From CAZEHO01 sp964511945 (GTDB lineage Bacteria > Actinomycetota > Acidimicrobiia > Spongiisociales > UBA11373): a stretch of 64,000 nt of DNA. Both the position numbers and the translations under genes were made by a program. Position 1 is the stretch's first letter; the number at the start of each line of letters is the position of its first letter. Where the stretch lies: assembly GCA_964511945.1 (NCBI GenBank), contig CAZEHO010000002.1:310001-374000 (forward strand), given 5' to 3'. Under the pieces are notes generated by a model. That model searched no databases, was not told where the DNA came from, and saw only the letters and a program-made list of their open reading frames with translations. This document shows positions 35,043 to 44,584 of this stretch, piece after piece.

Positions 35043-36815
35043 TCAGGTGGTGAGATCGATCAGGAGGCCGGACCCGGCCTGCGCCGTCTCGATCACCTCG
35101 ATGATCTCCCGATCAACGAGCTCGTCACGGTCCAGCAGGGCGTCCCGGAGTGCTTCGACGATGTGGCGGTGCTCGCCGAGCAAGCGGATCACTTCCTGCT
35201 TCTGGAGATTGAGCAGGTCATCCATGGCCGCTCTTGCTTCCGGATCTGCCAGCACCTTGGCGACGAGGTTCCCCTCGAACGGGCCACCGTCCACCGCCCG
35301 GAACGAGATCAGCGATCCGCCGAGTCCCATCGACCCGATGAGCTCGGCGGCGACCGCGGTGGCCGAGCTGAGGTCACCGGCGGGACCGGTTCCGGACTCG
35401 CCGTAGAACAGTTCCTCGGCAACCATGCCGCCGAGGGCGATCTGGATCAGCGCGATCGACTCGCTGCGGCGTTTGGTGTATCGCTCCTCGGTGTCGCTGT
35501 GGGCCAGCAACCCGAGCGCGTCCTTGCGCTTCACGATGGAGAGGACGTCGAGCTTGCGGCCCTTGCCGACCAGGTAAGCCATGGTGGCATGGCCCGATTC
35601 GTGGACTGCGATCGTCTCTCGCTCCTCCGGGGTGTACTCGGTGGGCTCTGCGAGGCCGATCTCGATGTCCATGCGGGCCCGGCGGATGTCGCCGACCCCG
35701 AGGCTGGTCCGATCGTCGCGCATCGCGAACAGCAGCGCCTCGTCGAAGAGCCGTTCGATCGACGCCGGGCTGTAGCCGATGGTCGAGGCCGCCAAGTCGT
35801 CGCGGGCGATGTCGTCGAGGGTCTCGTCGTGCGCCTTGCCGCTCAGGAACAGGTCGATGAGTTCCCGCCGCTGGGAACGTGCCGGGAGGCCGAAGTGCAG
35901 CACCCGGTCGAAGCGGCCAGGCCGCAGCAGTGCGGGGTCGAGTGAGTCGGCGCGGTTGGTGGCGCCGATCAGCAGGATGTTGGCGAACGTCGGGCTCTTG
36001 AGCTTGACCTGGCGGTGCATCGGCAGGAACCGATTCCAGAACCGGCGCAGCGCATTGGAGAACTTCACCGATCGGGGAGGCTCGTCGAAGCTCTGCATCT
36101 GGACCAGCAACTCGTTCACCACACCGCCGACGCCTTCGGAGATCGCAGAGCGGTTGATCGCGGCATCGTCTGGGGTCGCCCGATTCATGCCGCCGCGCTT
36201 GACGCCGATGGCGTCGAACTCCTCGATGAAACCGATGGCGCCGCCCTCGGCGCGGGCCACCTTGCGCAGCCGGCGGAAGTACGACCGGATCTTGCGAGCC
36301 GTGGCGCCGTACCACATGCTCTGGAAGGCGGTTGACGACACGAACAGGAAGGGAACTCCGGCCTCCTTCGCCATCGCCTTGGCGGTGTGGGTCTTGCCGG
36401 TGCCGGGGGGACCTTCGAACAGCACGCCGCGGCGGGGCTGACCACCCATCGAATCGCGGAACTGCTGGTGATTGAGGAACACGCTCAGGGTGTGCTTGAC
36501 CTCGCCGAGCACGGGGCCGAGGCCCTTGACGTCGTCGAATGTGACGTCGATCTGCTCGGGGAGATAGACGACCTCGGGGGAGCGGCTGCTGCCCAGCATC
36601 GGGCCGACCAGCACGATGCCGATGAGGAGGATGATCAGGATGCCCGGAAGCCAGAACATCGCCTCTTCGGGGAGCTTGGGCCAGCCGGGGGAGACCGGGT
36701 TGCCGGAGATGATCCGGATCCACATCCAGATCACGAGCGGTGAGAGCAGCAGGGCGACCCGGCGCAGTCTGCGCTGGCGTTGCCGTTCCCGGGTCACCTG
36801 GACATCGACTGGCAT
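35043..36815 (-). CDS. FtsH-like membrane AAA protease with divergent Walker B region
   Basis: 590 residues from ATG 36815 (36836 is possible). Two N-terminal helices (about 20-38 and 58-76) enclose only a short outer loop. The AAA domain has GPPGTGKTHTAKA, then IGFIEEFDAIG where FtsH reads FIDEID, two insertions of roughly 20-30 residues before the sensor, ATNRADSLDPALLRPGRFDR with the SRH arginines, and a zinc protease domain with HESGH. Membrane proteolysis of misfolded or regulatory proteins is the family role. The Walker B Asp is Glu, and the insertions set it apart from a housekeeping FtsH. It is probably a second FtsH paralogue. Confidence 0.85.
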   Translation of the reverse strand: MPVDVQVTRERQRQRRLRRVALLLSPLVIWMWIRIISGNPVSPGWPKLPEEAMFWLPGILIILLIGIVLVGPMLGSSRSPEVVYLPEQIDVTFDDVKGLGPVLGEVKHTLSVFLNHQQFRDSMGGQPRRGVLFEGPPGTGKTHTAKAMAKEAGVPFLFVSSTAFQSMWYGATARKIRSYFRRLRKVARAEGGAIGFIEEFDAIGVKRGGMNRATPDDAAINRSAISEGVGGVVNELLVQMQSFDEPPRSVKFSNALRRFWNRFLPMHRQVKLKSPTFANILLIGATNRADSLDPALLRPGRFDRVLHFGLPARSQRRELIDLFLSGKAHDETLDDIARDDLAASTIGYSPASIERLFDEALLFAMRDDRTSLGVGDIRRARMDIEIGLAEPTEYTPEERETIAVHESGHATMAYLVGKGRKLDVLSIVKRKDALGLLAHSDTEERYTKRRSESIALIQIALGGMVAEELFYGESGTGPAGDLSSATAVAAELIGSMGLGGSLISFRAVDGGPFEGNLVAKVLADPEARAAMDDLLNLQKQEVIRLLGEHRHIVEALRDALLDRDELVDREIIEVIETAQAGSGLLIDLTT

Positions 36816-36915
36816 GCGGCCCCTTCGCCACGGCAAGTAGTAGCTCCCTGCACCATAACTACGGAGGGTGGTCGGCGATAGTCCTGACCGGTGTCATTTG
36901 GCAGGCCGCAGGTGA

Positions 36916-37305
36916 CTAGTCACCGGTCGGTTGTCGGTCATCAGCGTGAGGGTGGCCTTCGGGCCCGTCCTCCCTGCGCTCGGTTGCTCGATATTCCCGG
37001 TTGGCGGCCCGCAGGCGCCCGGCGAACCGAAGCGCACCATCGAGGATGGTGCCGATGTGCAGGCTGAACGCTCCGAAGGGGGCCGCGGTGGCGGCTGACC
37101 CGCTGATCCTCACTACTGCTCCCGACCCATCGACCAGGGTGAGAGCACGCTCCTTGCGCAGCCCCAGCAACTCACTCCGGAGGGGAAGAGTCGCCCCGAT
37201 GGCCAGCGCCGCGACTCCGGCAGTCACTACCAGTCCACGTGTCTCGTAGGCCACCGGGATTCGCGACTTGGCCGGGCTGATGATCGACCTCTTCGGCGAG
37301 ATCAC
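36916..37305 (-). CDS. Possible small membrane protein
   Basis: 129 residues at most, starting at GTG 37305; GTG 37254 would begin outside the epimerase remnant. One hydrophobic segment (GLVVTAGVAALAIGATLPL) is followed by a beta-like stretch and a charged C-terminus. No family recognised and no good ribosome-binding site, so it may be spurious. It is listed because the opposite strand carries no better reading here. Confidence 0.4.
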   Translation of the reverse strand: MISPKRSIISPAKSRIPVAYETRGLVVTAGVAALAIGATLPLRSELLGLRKERALTLVDGSGAVVRISGSAATAAPFGAFSLHIGTILDGALRFAGRLRAANREYRATERREDGPEGHPHADDRQPTGD

Positions 37306-37495
37306 CGGTCGCGTGCCCAGCTGCGAGTTGATCGAGATCGACGGTAGTGAGTTCTACGGCGATGGCTACGAGGACAGCACCCGCGTGCTCCCCGATATCT
37401 CCAAGGCTCGCAGCCTGGGGTGGGAGCCGGCGCTCGACCTGGAGAGCACGCTGCGCGAGTCGATGCGCTCAATGATCGGAGACGCCGGGGTCTGA
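37250..37495 (+). pseudogene. C-terminal remnant of an NAD-dependent sugar epimerase/decarboxylase
   Basis: The frame opens only after a TAG at 37247-37249, but similarity to ArnA/epimerase C-termini starts at once: GIRDLAGLMIDLFGE, then EFYGDGYEDSTRVLPDISKA and LGWEPALDLESTLRESM. The Rossmann domain and active site are missing and are not found in other frames upstream. It is therefore a 5'-deleted gene. TTG 37268 could still produce a 75-residue peptide, but it would not be an enzyme. Confidence 0.75.
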
Positions 37496-37534
37496 GGCCG
37501 GCAGTCCGTCGCACCCGGGCCCTACGTTGCACAC

Positions 37535-38131
37535 ATGATCTGCTTGGCCTGCCGGGTGACCGCCCCGGGATCGGTTTGCCGGGGCTGCCGCGACCGACTC
37601 CACCGAGGCGGCGAGGTGCTCGTTCCGCACGGTCCTCTGGTGCGGAGCCCGCTGCTTCACACCGGACCGGCACGGGAATTAGTCCACCTGCTCAAATACC
37701 AGGGCCTGCGCGCCGCCGCCCGACCGCTCGCCACCGCCATGCGCCCATTGCTCGATCCGGCGGCGACCGCACTGGTGCCGGTCCCGCGTTCGCTCGCCCG
37801 TCGCTGGCGTTACGGGGTCGACCCCGGGCCGGAGCTTGCTGCCGTAATGGCCGTTCTCACCGGCATCCCGGTGGTGCAGGCGCTACGGGCCGAGATGTGG
37901 CACCCCAGGCGCGCCGGGGGTGCTACGGCCAATCGTGGGCTTCCTAGGTTCCGCACTCGTCTCGAGGTTCCCGCCGGTGCCGTCCTCGTCGACGATGTGT
38001 TCACCACCGGGTCGACGCTCCGGGCCGCAAGTGATGCGCTCGGCGGTGTTGCCCAAGCGCTGACGGCCACCATCGCCCCCTCTGCGATCGGTGCCTTTCG
38101 GGCCAGAGCAGAAACGGGGGAGTGCCGTTAG
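37535..38131 (+). CDS. ComF-family phosphoribosyltransferase-like protein
   Basis: 198 residues. The N-terminal cysteines CLAC and CRGC form a zinc-ribbon pair. LLHTGPARELVHLLKYQG is the typical ComF stretch, and VLVDDVFTTGSTL is the PRPP-binding motif of the type I phosphoribosyltransferase fold. ComF proteins are linked to DNA uptake and the fate of single strands; exact enzymology is unclear. ComF also precedes hpf in mycobacteria (Rv3242c/Rv3241c). Its stop is 147 bp before hpf. Confidence 0.88.
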   Translation: MICLACRVTAPGSVCRGCRDRLHRGGEVLVPHGPLVRSPLLHTGPARELVHLLKYQGLRAAARPLATAMRPLLDPAATALVPVPRSLARRWRYGVDPGPELAAVMAVLTGIPVVQALRAEMWHPRRAGGATANRGLPRFRTRLEVPAGAVLVDDVFTTGSTLRAASDALGGVAQALTATIAPSAIGAFRARAETGECR

Positions 38132-38278
38132 GCTGAAACCAGTCCCCGTTCGGGGTGCCGAGCACGGGAGAGTGCGTGTCGAGAGGACCGCAACCTCGCA
38201 ATCCCGCTGCCGTCGCATCATGCCTCGATCCCGCCGTCTGTCGACGCGTCACGCGCCCGGCAGAGAAAGGAGACTCCT

Positions 38279-38836
38279 GTGGAGATTCGCATCCACGGCA
38301 AGCACATGGACGTCAGTGATTCGCTGCGGAACCTCGCAGCCGAGAAGGTCGATCATGCCGCACGTGTCTTTGAGGACTCGGCGACCTTCGCCGATGTGGA
38401 GTTCACGGAGGAGCAGAATCCCCGGATCTCTGAGGAGCGGTATCGGGTGGAGATCACGGCGAACGTGGCCGGTCAGGTGATGCGCGTCGAGGCTGCGGCC
38501 TTTGACGATCGGGCTGCGCTCGATATCGCCGTCGACGTGTTCGAGCGGCAACTCAGGAGGCTGAAGGAGCGGCTCATCGCGAGGAGTCGCAGATCTTCAG
38601 AGAAACACCTCAATGCTCTCCCTGTGCGCGACGAAGAAGAGGCTGAAGCAGATGAACTTCCGATCGAACGTGTGAAGAAGTTCGTCGTGAAGCCCATGAC
38701 GCCACAGGAGGCAGCTTTGCAGATGGAACTGCTCGGGCACAGCTTCTATCTGTTCCTGAACGCGGAGACGGACAGGTACAGCGTGCTCTACCGCCGACGC
38801 GGCGGGAAATCTCTGGGGCTGATTGAACCCCAATGA
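38279..38836 (+). CDS. hpf: Ribosome hibernation promoting factor, long form
   Basis: 185 residues from GTG 38279, behind AGAAAGGAGA at 38262-38271. The N-terminal RaiA/HPF domain (IRIHGKHMDVSDSLRNLAAEKV, then VEFTEEQNPRISEERYRVEIT) is followed by a charged linker and the C-terminal dimerisation domain (VVKPMTPQEAALQMELLGHSFYLFLNAETD). Long HPF binds the 30S decoding region and joins 70S ribosomes into inactive 100S dimers. It overlaps the response-regulator start by 4 bp (ATGA) and is the head of a coupled gene string that ends near secA. Confidence 0.93.
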   Translation: MEIRIHGKHMDVSDSLRNLAAEKVDHAARVFEDSATFADVEFTEEQNPRISEERYRVEITANVAGQVMRVEAAAFDDRAALDIAVDVFERQLRRLKERLIARSRRSSEKHLNALPVRDEEEAEADELPIERVKKFVVKPMTPQEAALQMELLGHSFYLFLNAETDRYSVLYRRRGGKSLGLIEPQ

Positions 38837-39483
38837 CTACGCGCGTACTCGTCGTTGATGATGTCGACCTGTTCCGCACGGGTCTCGGCGCCGCGCTCCG
38901 CAGCGATGGCTTCGAGGTGTGCGGCGAGGCATCGACCGCAGAAGCGGCCGTCACTGCAGCGGAGACGCTCCAACCGGACGTAGTGATGCTCGACATCCTC
39001 ATGCCGGGCCTGTCCGGTCTCGAGGTCGTCGAGAAAATCCGTGCAGTCGCCCCCAACACGCAGGTCGTGATGCTGACGGCGAGCGAAGCCGAAGAGGATC
39101 TCCTCGAGTGCATCAAGCTCGGGGCCCGTGGTTACTTGGTGAAGGACATGCCGTTCGAGCGGCTGTCGGCGGCCATTGCCGACGTCGTCGACGGCGGTGC
39201 CGCAGTCTCCCCTCAGATGGGCGGGAAGCTGTTCGACGTCCTCTCGCAACTGCTCCGCCATCAGGACTTCACGGCGCCCCGCCAGCCCACCCTCACCGGG
39301 CGTGAGATCGAAGTACTCCAGCATGTGGCGCGCGGCATGACGTCGAAGGAGATCGGAGAAGTGCTCTTCATCTCCGAGAACACCGTCAAGAACCACGTCC
39401 GCAATATCCTGGACAAACTCGGTCTCCATTCCCGGAACGAGGCGGTGCTCTACGCCATCCGGGAGAACCTGATCGAGCTCTAA
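38833..39483 (+). CDS. NarL/FixJ-type response regulator
   Basis: 216 residues. The receiver domain has the acidic pair DD (9-10), phospho-acceptor Asp54 in MLDILMPG, a Thr in MLTAS and the conserved Lys in LVKDMPF. The LuxR-type helix-turn-helix is LTGREIEVLQHVARGMTSKEIGE, then ENTVKNHVRNILDKLGL. No sensor kinase is adjacent, so it is an orphan in this window. Its start lies in the hpf stop codon, which is an uncommon pairing. Targets unknown. Confidence 0.92.
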   Translation: MTTRVLVVDDVDLFRTGLGAALRSDGFEVCGEASTAEAAVTAAETLQPDVVMLDILMPGLSGLEVVEKIRAVAPNTQVVMLTASEAEEDLLECIKLGARGYLVKDMPFERLSAAIADVVDGGAAVSPQMGGKLFDVLSQLLRHQDFTAPRQPTLTGREIEVLQHVARGMTSKEIGEVLFISENTVKNHVRNILDKLGLHSRNEAVLYAIRENLIEL

Positions 39484-39485
39484 CC

Positions 39486-40565
39486 ATGGGCCCGATCGAG
39501 CGCGCCTACGGCTTCGATCCAGGCGCATCCGACGTCGATCCCGACGACGACGACGCCATCCCGACCTACCCGGCGCCGACGGCAGTTCCGGATGCCGAAC
39601 CCGACGCTCCGCCGCAGCCCCTTGGTGCCGAAGTTCTCACCCGGCTCAATTCGGAGGCGGTCGATCCGGCCGACCTCGAAGCTGCCGGACCCGCCACCCT
39701 GAGCCGGCTGCTCGCCGTCGAAACCCGCCCAGACAGGTTTCAACGACTGCTTCGCACCTGGATCGGCAAGATCAACGAAGCCGTCCAGATGGGTGACATC
39801 GAGGGTGTCGTTCGATGGATGGACGTAGTTCTCGGCGACCTCGAGGTCGAGGACGAACTCGCGCAGTCTCGCGACAACGCGGTCGGCGAGCTCACTTCCC
39901 CGGTGTTCCTCGAGGCCACGGTGGTCGCGTTGGTCGACCGTGCCGACGCCGACCTGGCGGCTGCGGTCCTCAAGGGCCTCGGGTCCCGGGCGATCGACAC
40001 GCTGGTCGAATGGATGGCGATCGACGATCCCCCGGTATCACGCCGGCACATCGTTGGCCTACTCGCGATGGCAGGGCGTTTCGACGTGCGGTCGCTGGCA
40101 CTCCGGCTCAATGACGAGCGCTGGTTCATCGTGCGCAACGTGGCCATCTCCCTCGGGAAGACGGGCCGGCCGCAGGCGGTCGAGCCGCTCCTGTCGGCCG
40201 TCGATCACAATGACGACCGGGTGCGGGTCGAGGTGCTCAGGGCGTTGTCGGCACTACAGGGTGACGAGGCGGTCTATCTGCTCCTCGAAGCCCTCGGCGA
40301 TTCCAGCCGGCGAGTGCGCCAGGCCGTGGTGTCGCTGCTTCGGGCTTCGCCGAGCCGTCTGATCGTCGGTGGTCTCGTCGATGTGATCGAGTCGGGCATC
40401 GTGGGTTCGGAAGAGGCCGCCGGACTGGTCGACCTGATCGCCGAACGTCGCGATGACGATGTGGTCCCCTCACTCGAGCGGCTGGCCGAAGGCCGCTTCG
40501 CAATCGGCGCCCGCAGGGCGGCCCGTGACGCTGCCCGGAAGGCGCTGATCAAGAGGGCATCGTGA
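39486..40565 (+). CDS. HEAT-repeat protein
   Basis: 359 residues from ATG 39486, 2 bp after the regulator stop. An acidic Pro-rich N-terminus (to about 60) is followed by HEAT-like helical repeats (FIVRNVAISLGKTG, VRVEVLRALSALQGDE, RVRQAVVSLLRASPS). No enzyme motif is visible. HEAT arrays usually bind proteins. Its 4-bp GTGA overlap with the HD-GYP gene suggests that the two products work together. Confidence 0.82.
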   Translation: MGPIERAYGFDPGASDVDPDDDDAIPTYPAPTAVPDAEPDAPPQPLGAEVLTRLNSEAVDPADLEAAGPATLSRLLAVETRPDRFQRLLRTWIGKINEAVQMGDIEGVVRWMDVVLGDLEVEDELAQSRDNAVGELTSPVFLEATVVALVDRADADLAAAVLKGLGSRAIDTLVEWMAIDDPPVSRRHIVGLLAMAGRFDVRSLALRLNDERWFIVRNVAISLGKTGRPQAVEPLLSAVDHNDDRVRVEVLRALSALQGDEAVYLLLEALGDSSRRVRQAVVSLLRASPSRLIVGGLVDVIESGIVGSEEAAGLVDLIAERRDDDVVPSLERLAEGRFAIGARRAARDAARKALIKRAS

Positions 40566-41872
40566 GCGAGTTTCGCGGCCGCTCGTTCCTGCGGACGCTC
40601 TTTCACGCGGTCCGCCGCTATCAGCTGTCGGCCGGCGGGCCCAATCCGCGCGAACTCGCAGACCTCAAACAGGCGGCTGAACTCGCTGCTTCCGGCACCG
40701 CCGAAACGGTGCTGACGATCGAGGGGGATGCGTTCTTCTTGGGTGAGCGGATGCTGCAGCACGCGTCGGTCGAGTTCAACGGCCTGCTGCGTGGCATGCA
40801 GGAGCGCGAGATCGACTCGGTCACACTGCTCGACGGGGTCTCGACGGACGACCTGGGTCATTTCGCCTGTGTGATCGCCGGCAAGACCGACGAGCCGGCA
40901 ACCCGGGGCGGCGTTCGGGTCAACGAGCGGCCGCTGCCGCAGTGGCGTCTCCACCGTCTGGCCACTCTTGATGTGCGGGAGGCCTACTCCAATGCCCTCG
41001 ACACGCTTCGGCGCTTCGGCGGCGGCCTGGCACTCGACCTCGGAGCCGCGTTCCGCGCGGTCGACCGCTTCGTCGGCGGAAGCGAGGCGACCAGGCGTGC
41101 ATCGCTGCTCCTCGCCGGGGTACACAATCTCGATGAGGTTGTTGCCTATCACTCGGTCAATGTGTGCCTGCTCTCGCTGGCGTTGGGGGACCGGATCGGT
41201 TTGACCGAGGAGCAGCAGCAGATGCTCGGTGTCGGGGCCCTGCTTCACGATGTTGGGCGGATCGCCCGTGCCGACGGAATCTCGGAACAGGACGACCGGC
41301 TCACTACCGAGGACTGGTCGGCCATCCGGATGCATCCGCAGGAAGGTGCCGCCGCCATCCTTGCCGCCACTCGACCGGGTGACGAGGTCCTGGCACGGGT
41401 CGCGCTCGAACACCATTTGCGGCTCGACGGTGGAGGCTACCCGGAGCTTCCCGGCGTGACACCGCACCTGTATGCCCGGATCGTCTCGATCACCGATGTC
41501 TACGAGGCGATCGTGAGCGATCGGCCACACCGCCCGGGACGGACTCCCTCGGAAGCTCTTGCCATCATCCGCGGCGGGGCCGGCGAAGCACATGATCCGG
41601 AGCTGGTCGACGCCTTCCTCAACATGATGGGGACCCATCCGCCGGGATCGCTGGTTCGGCTTCCGGGCGGCGAAATCGCGATGGTTATCCCGGCCGATCC
41701 GGGCCGGTTGGAGGCAGTCGTCATCCAGAACGCGGCCGGCGAAGACATCCACGACGGCGAGCGGTTCGCGCTCGATCCGGGCCGGATCGCTGATCTCGTC
41801 ACCCCGACAGCTGTCGGGATCGATCCGGCGGCTCTGCTGGAGCAGGTCGCCGACGCGGTCCCCGTCCACTGA
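40562..41872 (+). CDS. HD-GYP-domain protein, probable phosphodiesterase
   Basis: 436 residues from GTG 40562. Residues about 1-180 are helical and unassigned. About 185-350 is an HD-GYP domain: GALLHDVGR holds the HD pair, EHHLRLDGGGYPE the HHxxxDGxGYP motif (Glu replaced by Leu), followed by VSITDVYEAI. HD-GYP enzymes degrade cyclic-di-GMP. Metal-binding residues look complete. The C-terminal 80 residues form a beta-rich tail often found on such proteins. It is coupled to the HEAT gene and sits 57 bp before secA. Confidence 0.85.
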   Translation: MSEFRGRSFLRTLFHAVRRYQLSAGGPNPRELADLKQAAELAASGTAETVLTIEGDAFFLGERMLQHASVEFNGLLRGMQEREIDSVTLLDGVSTDDLGHFACVIAGKTDEPATRGGVRVNERPLPQWRLHRLATLDVREAYSNALDTLRRFGGGLALDLGAAFRAVDRFVGGSEATRRASLLLAGVHNLDEVVAYHSVNVCLLSLALGDRIGLTEEQQQMLGVGALLHDVGRIARADGISEQDDRLTTEDWSAIRMHPQEGAAAILAATRPGDEVLARVALEHHLRLDGGGYPELPGVTPHLYARIVSITDVYEAIVSDRPHRPGRTPSEALAIIRGGAGEAHDPELVDAFLNMMGTHPPGSLVRLPGGEIAMVIPADPGRLEAVVIQNAAGEDIHDGERFALDPGRIADLVTPTAVGIDPAALLEQVADAVPVH

Positions 41873-41929
41873 TCGGCCGCCCGACAAGCGTCTTCCGCTG
41901 ATGCGGCGCGTCGATATGATGACCCCGCA

Positions 41930-44557
41930 ATGTCTCTCCTGAGCAAGGTCCTTCGCGCCGGCGAAGGCAAACGCATGAAGGAGCTCGAGGACCTCGTCGT
42001 AGAGGTCAACGCGCTCGAACCCAAAATCAAGCAGCTCGACGACGCCGCCCTGCGTGCCAAGACCGACGAGTTCCGCAGCCGTCTCGACGGCGGTGAGACC
42101 CTCGACGACATCGAGGCAGAAGCGTTTGCGGTGGTCCGCGAGGCGGCCTGGCGCGTCCTGGGCCAGCGCCACTTCGACGTGCAGGTGATCGGTGCCGGGG
42201 CATTGCACCGCGGCATGATCGCCGAGATGAAGACCGGTGAGGGCAAGACCCTCGTCTCCACGATGCCGGTCTACCTCAATGCCGTGAGCGGTTCTCCCGT
42301 CCACATCGTCACCGTCAACGACTACCTGGCCAAGCGGGACGCCGAGTGGATGGGTGACATCCACCGGTTCCTCGGGCTGGACGTCGGACTCATCCAGGCC
42401 GACATGCTGCCCGAGGAGCGTCGCCCTGCGTACGAGGCCGATGTCACCTACGGCACGAACAACGAGTTCGGGTTCGACTACCTGCGCGACAACATGGCCA
42501 TGAGTCCCGAGAACATGGTGCAGCGGGGCCATGCCTACGCCATCGTCGATGAGATCGACTCGATCCTGATCGATGAGGCGAGGACGCCGCTCATCATCAG
42601 CGGTCGCGTGTCCGACGTTGCGAAGTGGTACCGCGATTTCGCTCGTATTGCCGATCGCCTGTCTCGTGAGGATCACTACGAGGTCGACGAGGGCAAGCGC
42701 CAGGTCGTCACCACAGAAGAGGGCGTCTCCCGGGTCGAGCAGATCCTCGGGGTCGACAACCTCTATGACAACACCCACATCGATCTGATCCACCACCTCG
42801 ACGTCTCGCTGCGGGCCAAGGAGCTGTATGCCAAGGACGTCGATTACGTCGTTGGCAACGGCGAAGTGAAGATTGTCGACGAGTTCACCGGCCGCATCCT
42901 CGAGGGCCGGCGGTACTCCGAGGGTCTCCACCAAGGGATCGAGGCCAAAGAGGGCGTCCGGATCAAGGAAGAGAACCAGACCCTCGCAACGATCACGCTC
43001 CAGAACTACTTCCGGATGTACGACAAGCTTGCGGGGATGACCGGTACCGCCGCCACCGAGGCTGGCGAGTTCCGCGACATCTACGGACTCGACGTGCTCG
43101 AGATTCCCACCAATGAGCCGATCGCGCGCGACGACAAGGCCGACCTCGTCTACATCAATGAGGACGCCAAGTACAACGCGGTCGCCGAGGACCTGATCCA
43201 GCGGCACAACGCCGGGCAGCCGGTGCTCGTCGGCACCGTGTCGATCGAGAAGTCGGAGCGGGTGTCGGCCGCATTGAAGCGCAGCGGCATCCCGCACGAG
43301 GTGCTCAACGCCAAGCAGCACGAGCGTGAGGCCGTGATCGTGGCCCAGGCCGGCCGGGTCGGGGCGGTCACCGTTGCCACCAACATGGCCGGGCGCGGTG
43401 TCGACATCAGGCTCGGCGGCAATCCTGAAGAGCTGGCCCGTCTCGAGATGCGAAAGGTCGGCGTCGGACCGTCGGATCCGACGTACGAGGAGCAGTATCG
43501 GGCGGCGTACGAGGCCGTGAAGTTGGAAACCGACGCCGAGCAAGAGAAGGTGCTCGCCGCCGGCGGCCTCTACGTGCTCGGCACCGAGCGGCACGAATCC
43601 CGCCGGATCGACAACCAGCTGCGGGGCCGCTCCGGCCGCCAGGGTGACCCCGGCGAATCGCGCTTCTATCTGTCGCTCGAGGACGACCTGATGCGGCGCT
43701 TCGCGAGTGATCGGGTGCAGTCGATCATGTCTCGCTTGAAGATCCCGGAGGACGTTCCAATCGAAGCCAAGATGGTCACGCGTTCGATCGAGCGAGCCCA
43801 GAGCCAGGTGGAGTCGCAGAACTTCGAGATCCGCAAGAACGTTCTGAAGTACGACGAGGTGATGAACCGCCAGCGCGAGGTGATCTACGCCTGGCGGAGC
43901 ACCGTGCTCACCGGCAAGGACACCGAGGAACTGGTCCGGGAGTGGATCGACGAGGTCATCGACGACGAGGTCCGGCTCGGTATCAGCGACGACATCTCAC
44001 CCTCCGAGTGGGATTGGGACGACCTGCTGCTGCGGCTCACCCAGATCTATCCGAGCAAACTCAGTGCTGCCGGAGTGATGGGTGCCGGCATCAACGTCGA
44101 CGAGGTGATCGACCGGTTCGCCACCGAGGCCCAGGATTACTACGGAGCGCGGGAGCAGGAGTTCGGAGCGGAACTGCTCCGCAAACTCGAGCGGTCGGTG
44201 GTTCTCTCGATCGTCGACACCAAGTGGCGGGAGCATCTGGCCGAGATGGACTACCTCCGCTCCGGAGTCGGTCTGCGGGCGATGGGCCAGCGAGATCCGC
44301 TCGTCGAGTATCAGCGTGAGGCGTACGACATGTTCTCCGACATGATCGCTTCGCTGAAGCGGGATTCGGTGCGGTACATGTTCCATGCCCAGATCGTCGA
44401 ACAGCCGAAAAAGCCCGACCCCGTCGTCCGGCTGCAGGGCACCGGCGGCGCCGCGCTGAAGCGCCAGGCCGATGCCGGCGACAAGGTCGGACGCAACGCT
44501 CCGTGCCCGTGCGGGAGCGGCAAGAAGTACAAGAAGTGCCACGGGGCGGTTGCCTGA
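41930..44557 (+). CDS. secA: Preprotein translocase ATPase SecA
   Basis: 875 residues from ATG 41930. Walker [26 protein letters not shown], the DEAD-like site [35 protein letters not shown], and the C-terminal SEC-C zinc motif [14 protein letters not shown] are all present. It drives export of Sec substrates through SecYEG. Length and motifs fit the housekeeping SecA1. Downstream of hpf and comF it keeps the order seen in mycobacteria. The huge minus-strand frame opposite it is a shadow. Confidence 0.97.
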   Translation: MSLLSKVLRAGEGKRMKELEDLVVEVNALEPKIKQLDDAALRAKTDEFRSRLDGGETLDDIEAEAFAVVREAAWRVLGQRHFDVQVIGAGALHRGMIAEMKTGEGKTLVSTMPVYLNAVSGSPVHIVTVNDYLAKRDAEWMGDIHRFLGLDVGLIQADMLPEERRPAYEADVTYGTNNEFGFDYLRDNMAMSPENMVQRGHAYAIVDEIDSILIDEARTPLIISGRVSDVAKWYRDFARIADRLSREDHYEVDEGKRQVVTTEEGVSRVEQILGVDNLYDNTHIDLIHHLDVSLRAKELYAKDVDYVVGNGEVKIVDEFTGRILEGRRYSEGLHQGIEAKEGVRIKEENQTLATITLQNYFRMYDKLAGMTGTAATEAGEFRDIYGLDVLEIPTNEPIARDDKADLVYINEDAKYNAVAEDLIQRHNAGQPVLVGTVSIEKSERVSAALKRSGIPHEVLNAKQHEREAVIVAQAGRVGAVTVATNMAGRGVDIRLGGNPEELARLEMRKVGVGPSDPTYEEQYRAAYEAVKLETDAEQEKVLAAGGLYVLGTERHESRRIDNQLRGRSGRQGDPGESRFYLSLEDDLMRRFASDRVQSIMSRLKIPEDVPIEAKMVTRSIERAQSQVESQNFEIRKNVLKYDEVMNRQREVIYAWRSTVLTGKDTEELVREWIDEVIDDEVRLGISDDISPSEWDWDDLLLRLTQIYPSKLSAAGVMGAGINVDEVIDRFATEAQDYYGAREQEFGAELLRKLERSVVLSIVDTKWREHLAEMDYLRSGVGLRAMGQRDPLVEYQREAYDMFSDMIASLKRDSVRYMFHAQIVEQPKKPDPVVRLQGTGGAALKRQADAGDKVGRNAPCPCGSGKKYKKCHGAVA

Positions 44558-44584
44558 CCGGCACCGGCTACGCTCACGAATCTC

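Noticed and set aside
40274..43594. 1106-codon minus-strand frame opposite HEAT, HD-GYP and secA
   Set aside because: It is antisense to clearly conserved genes and has no family similarity. Long antisense frames are normal in high-GC DNA.
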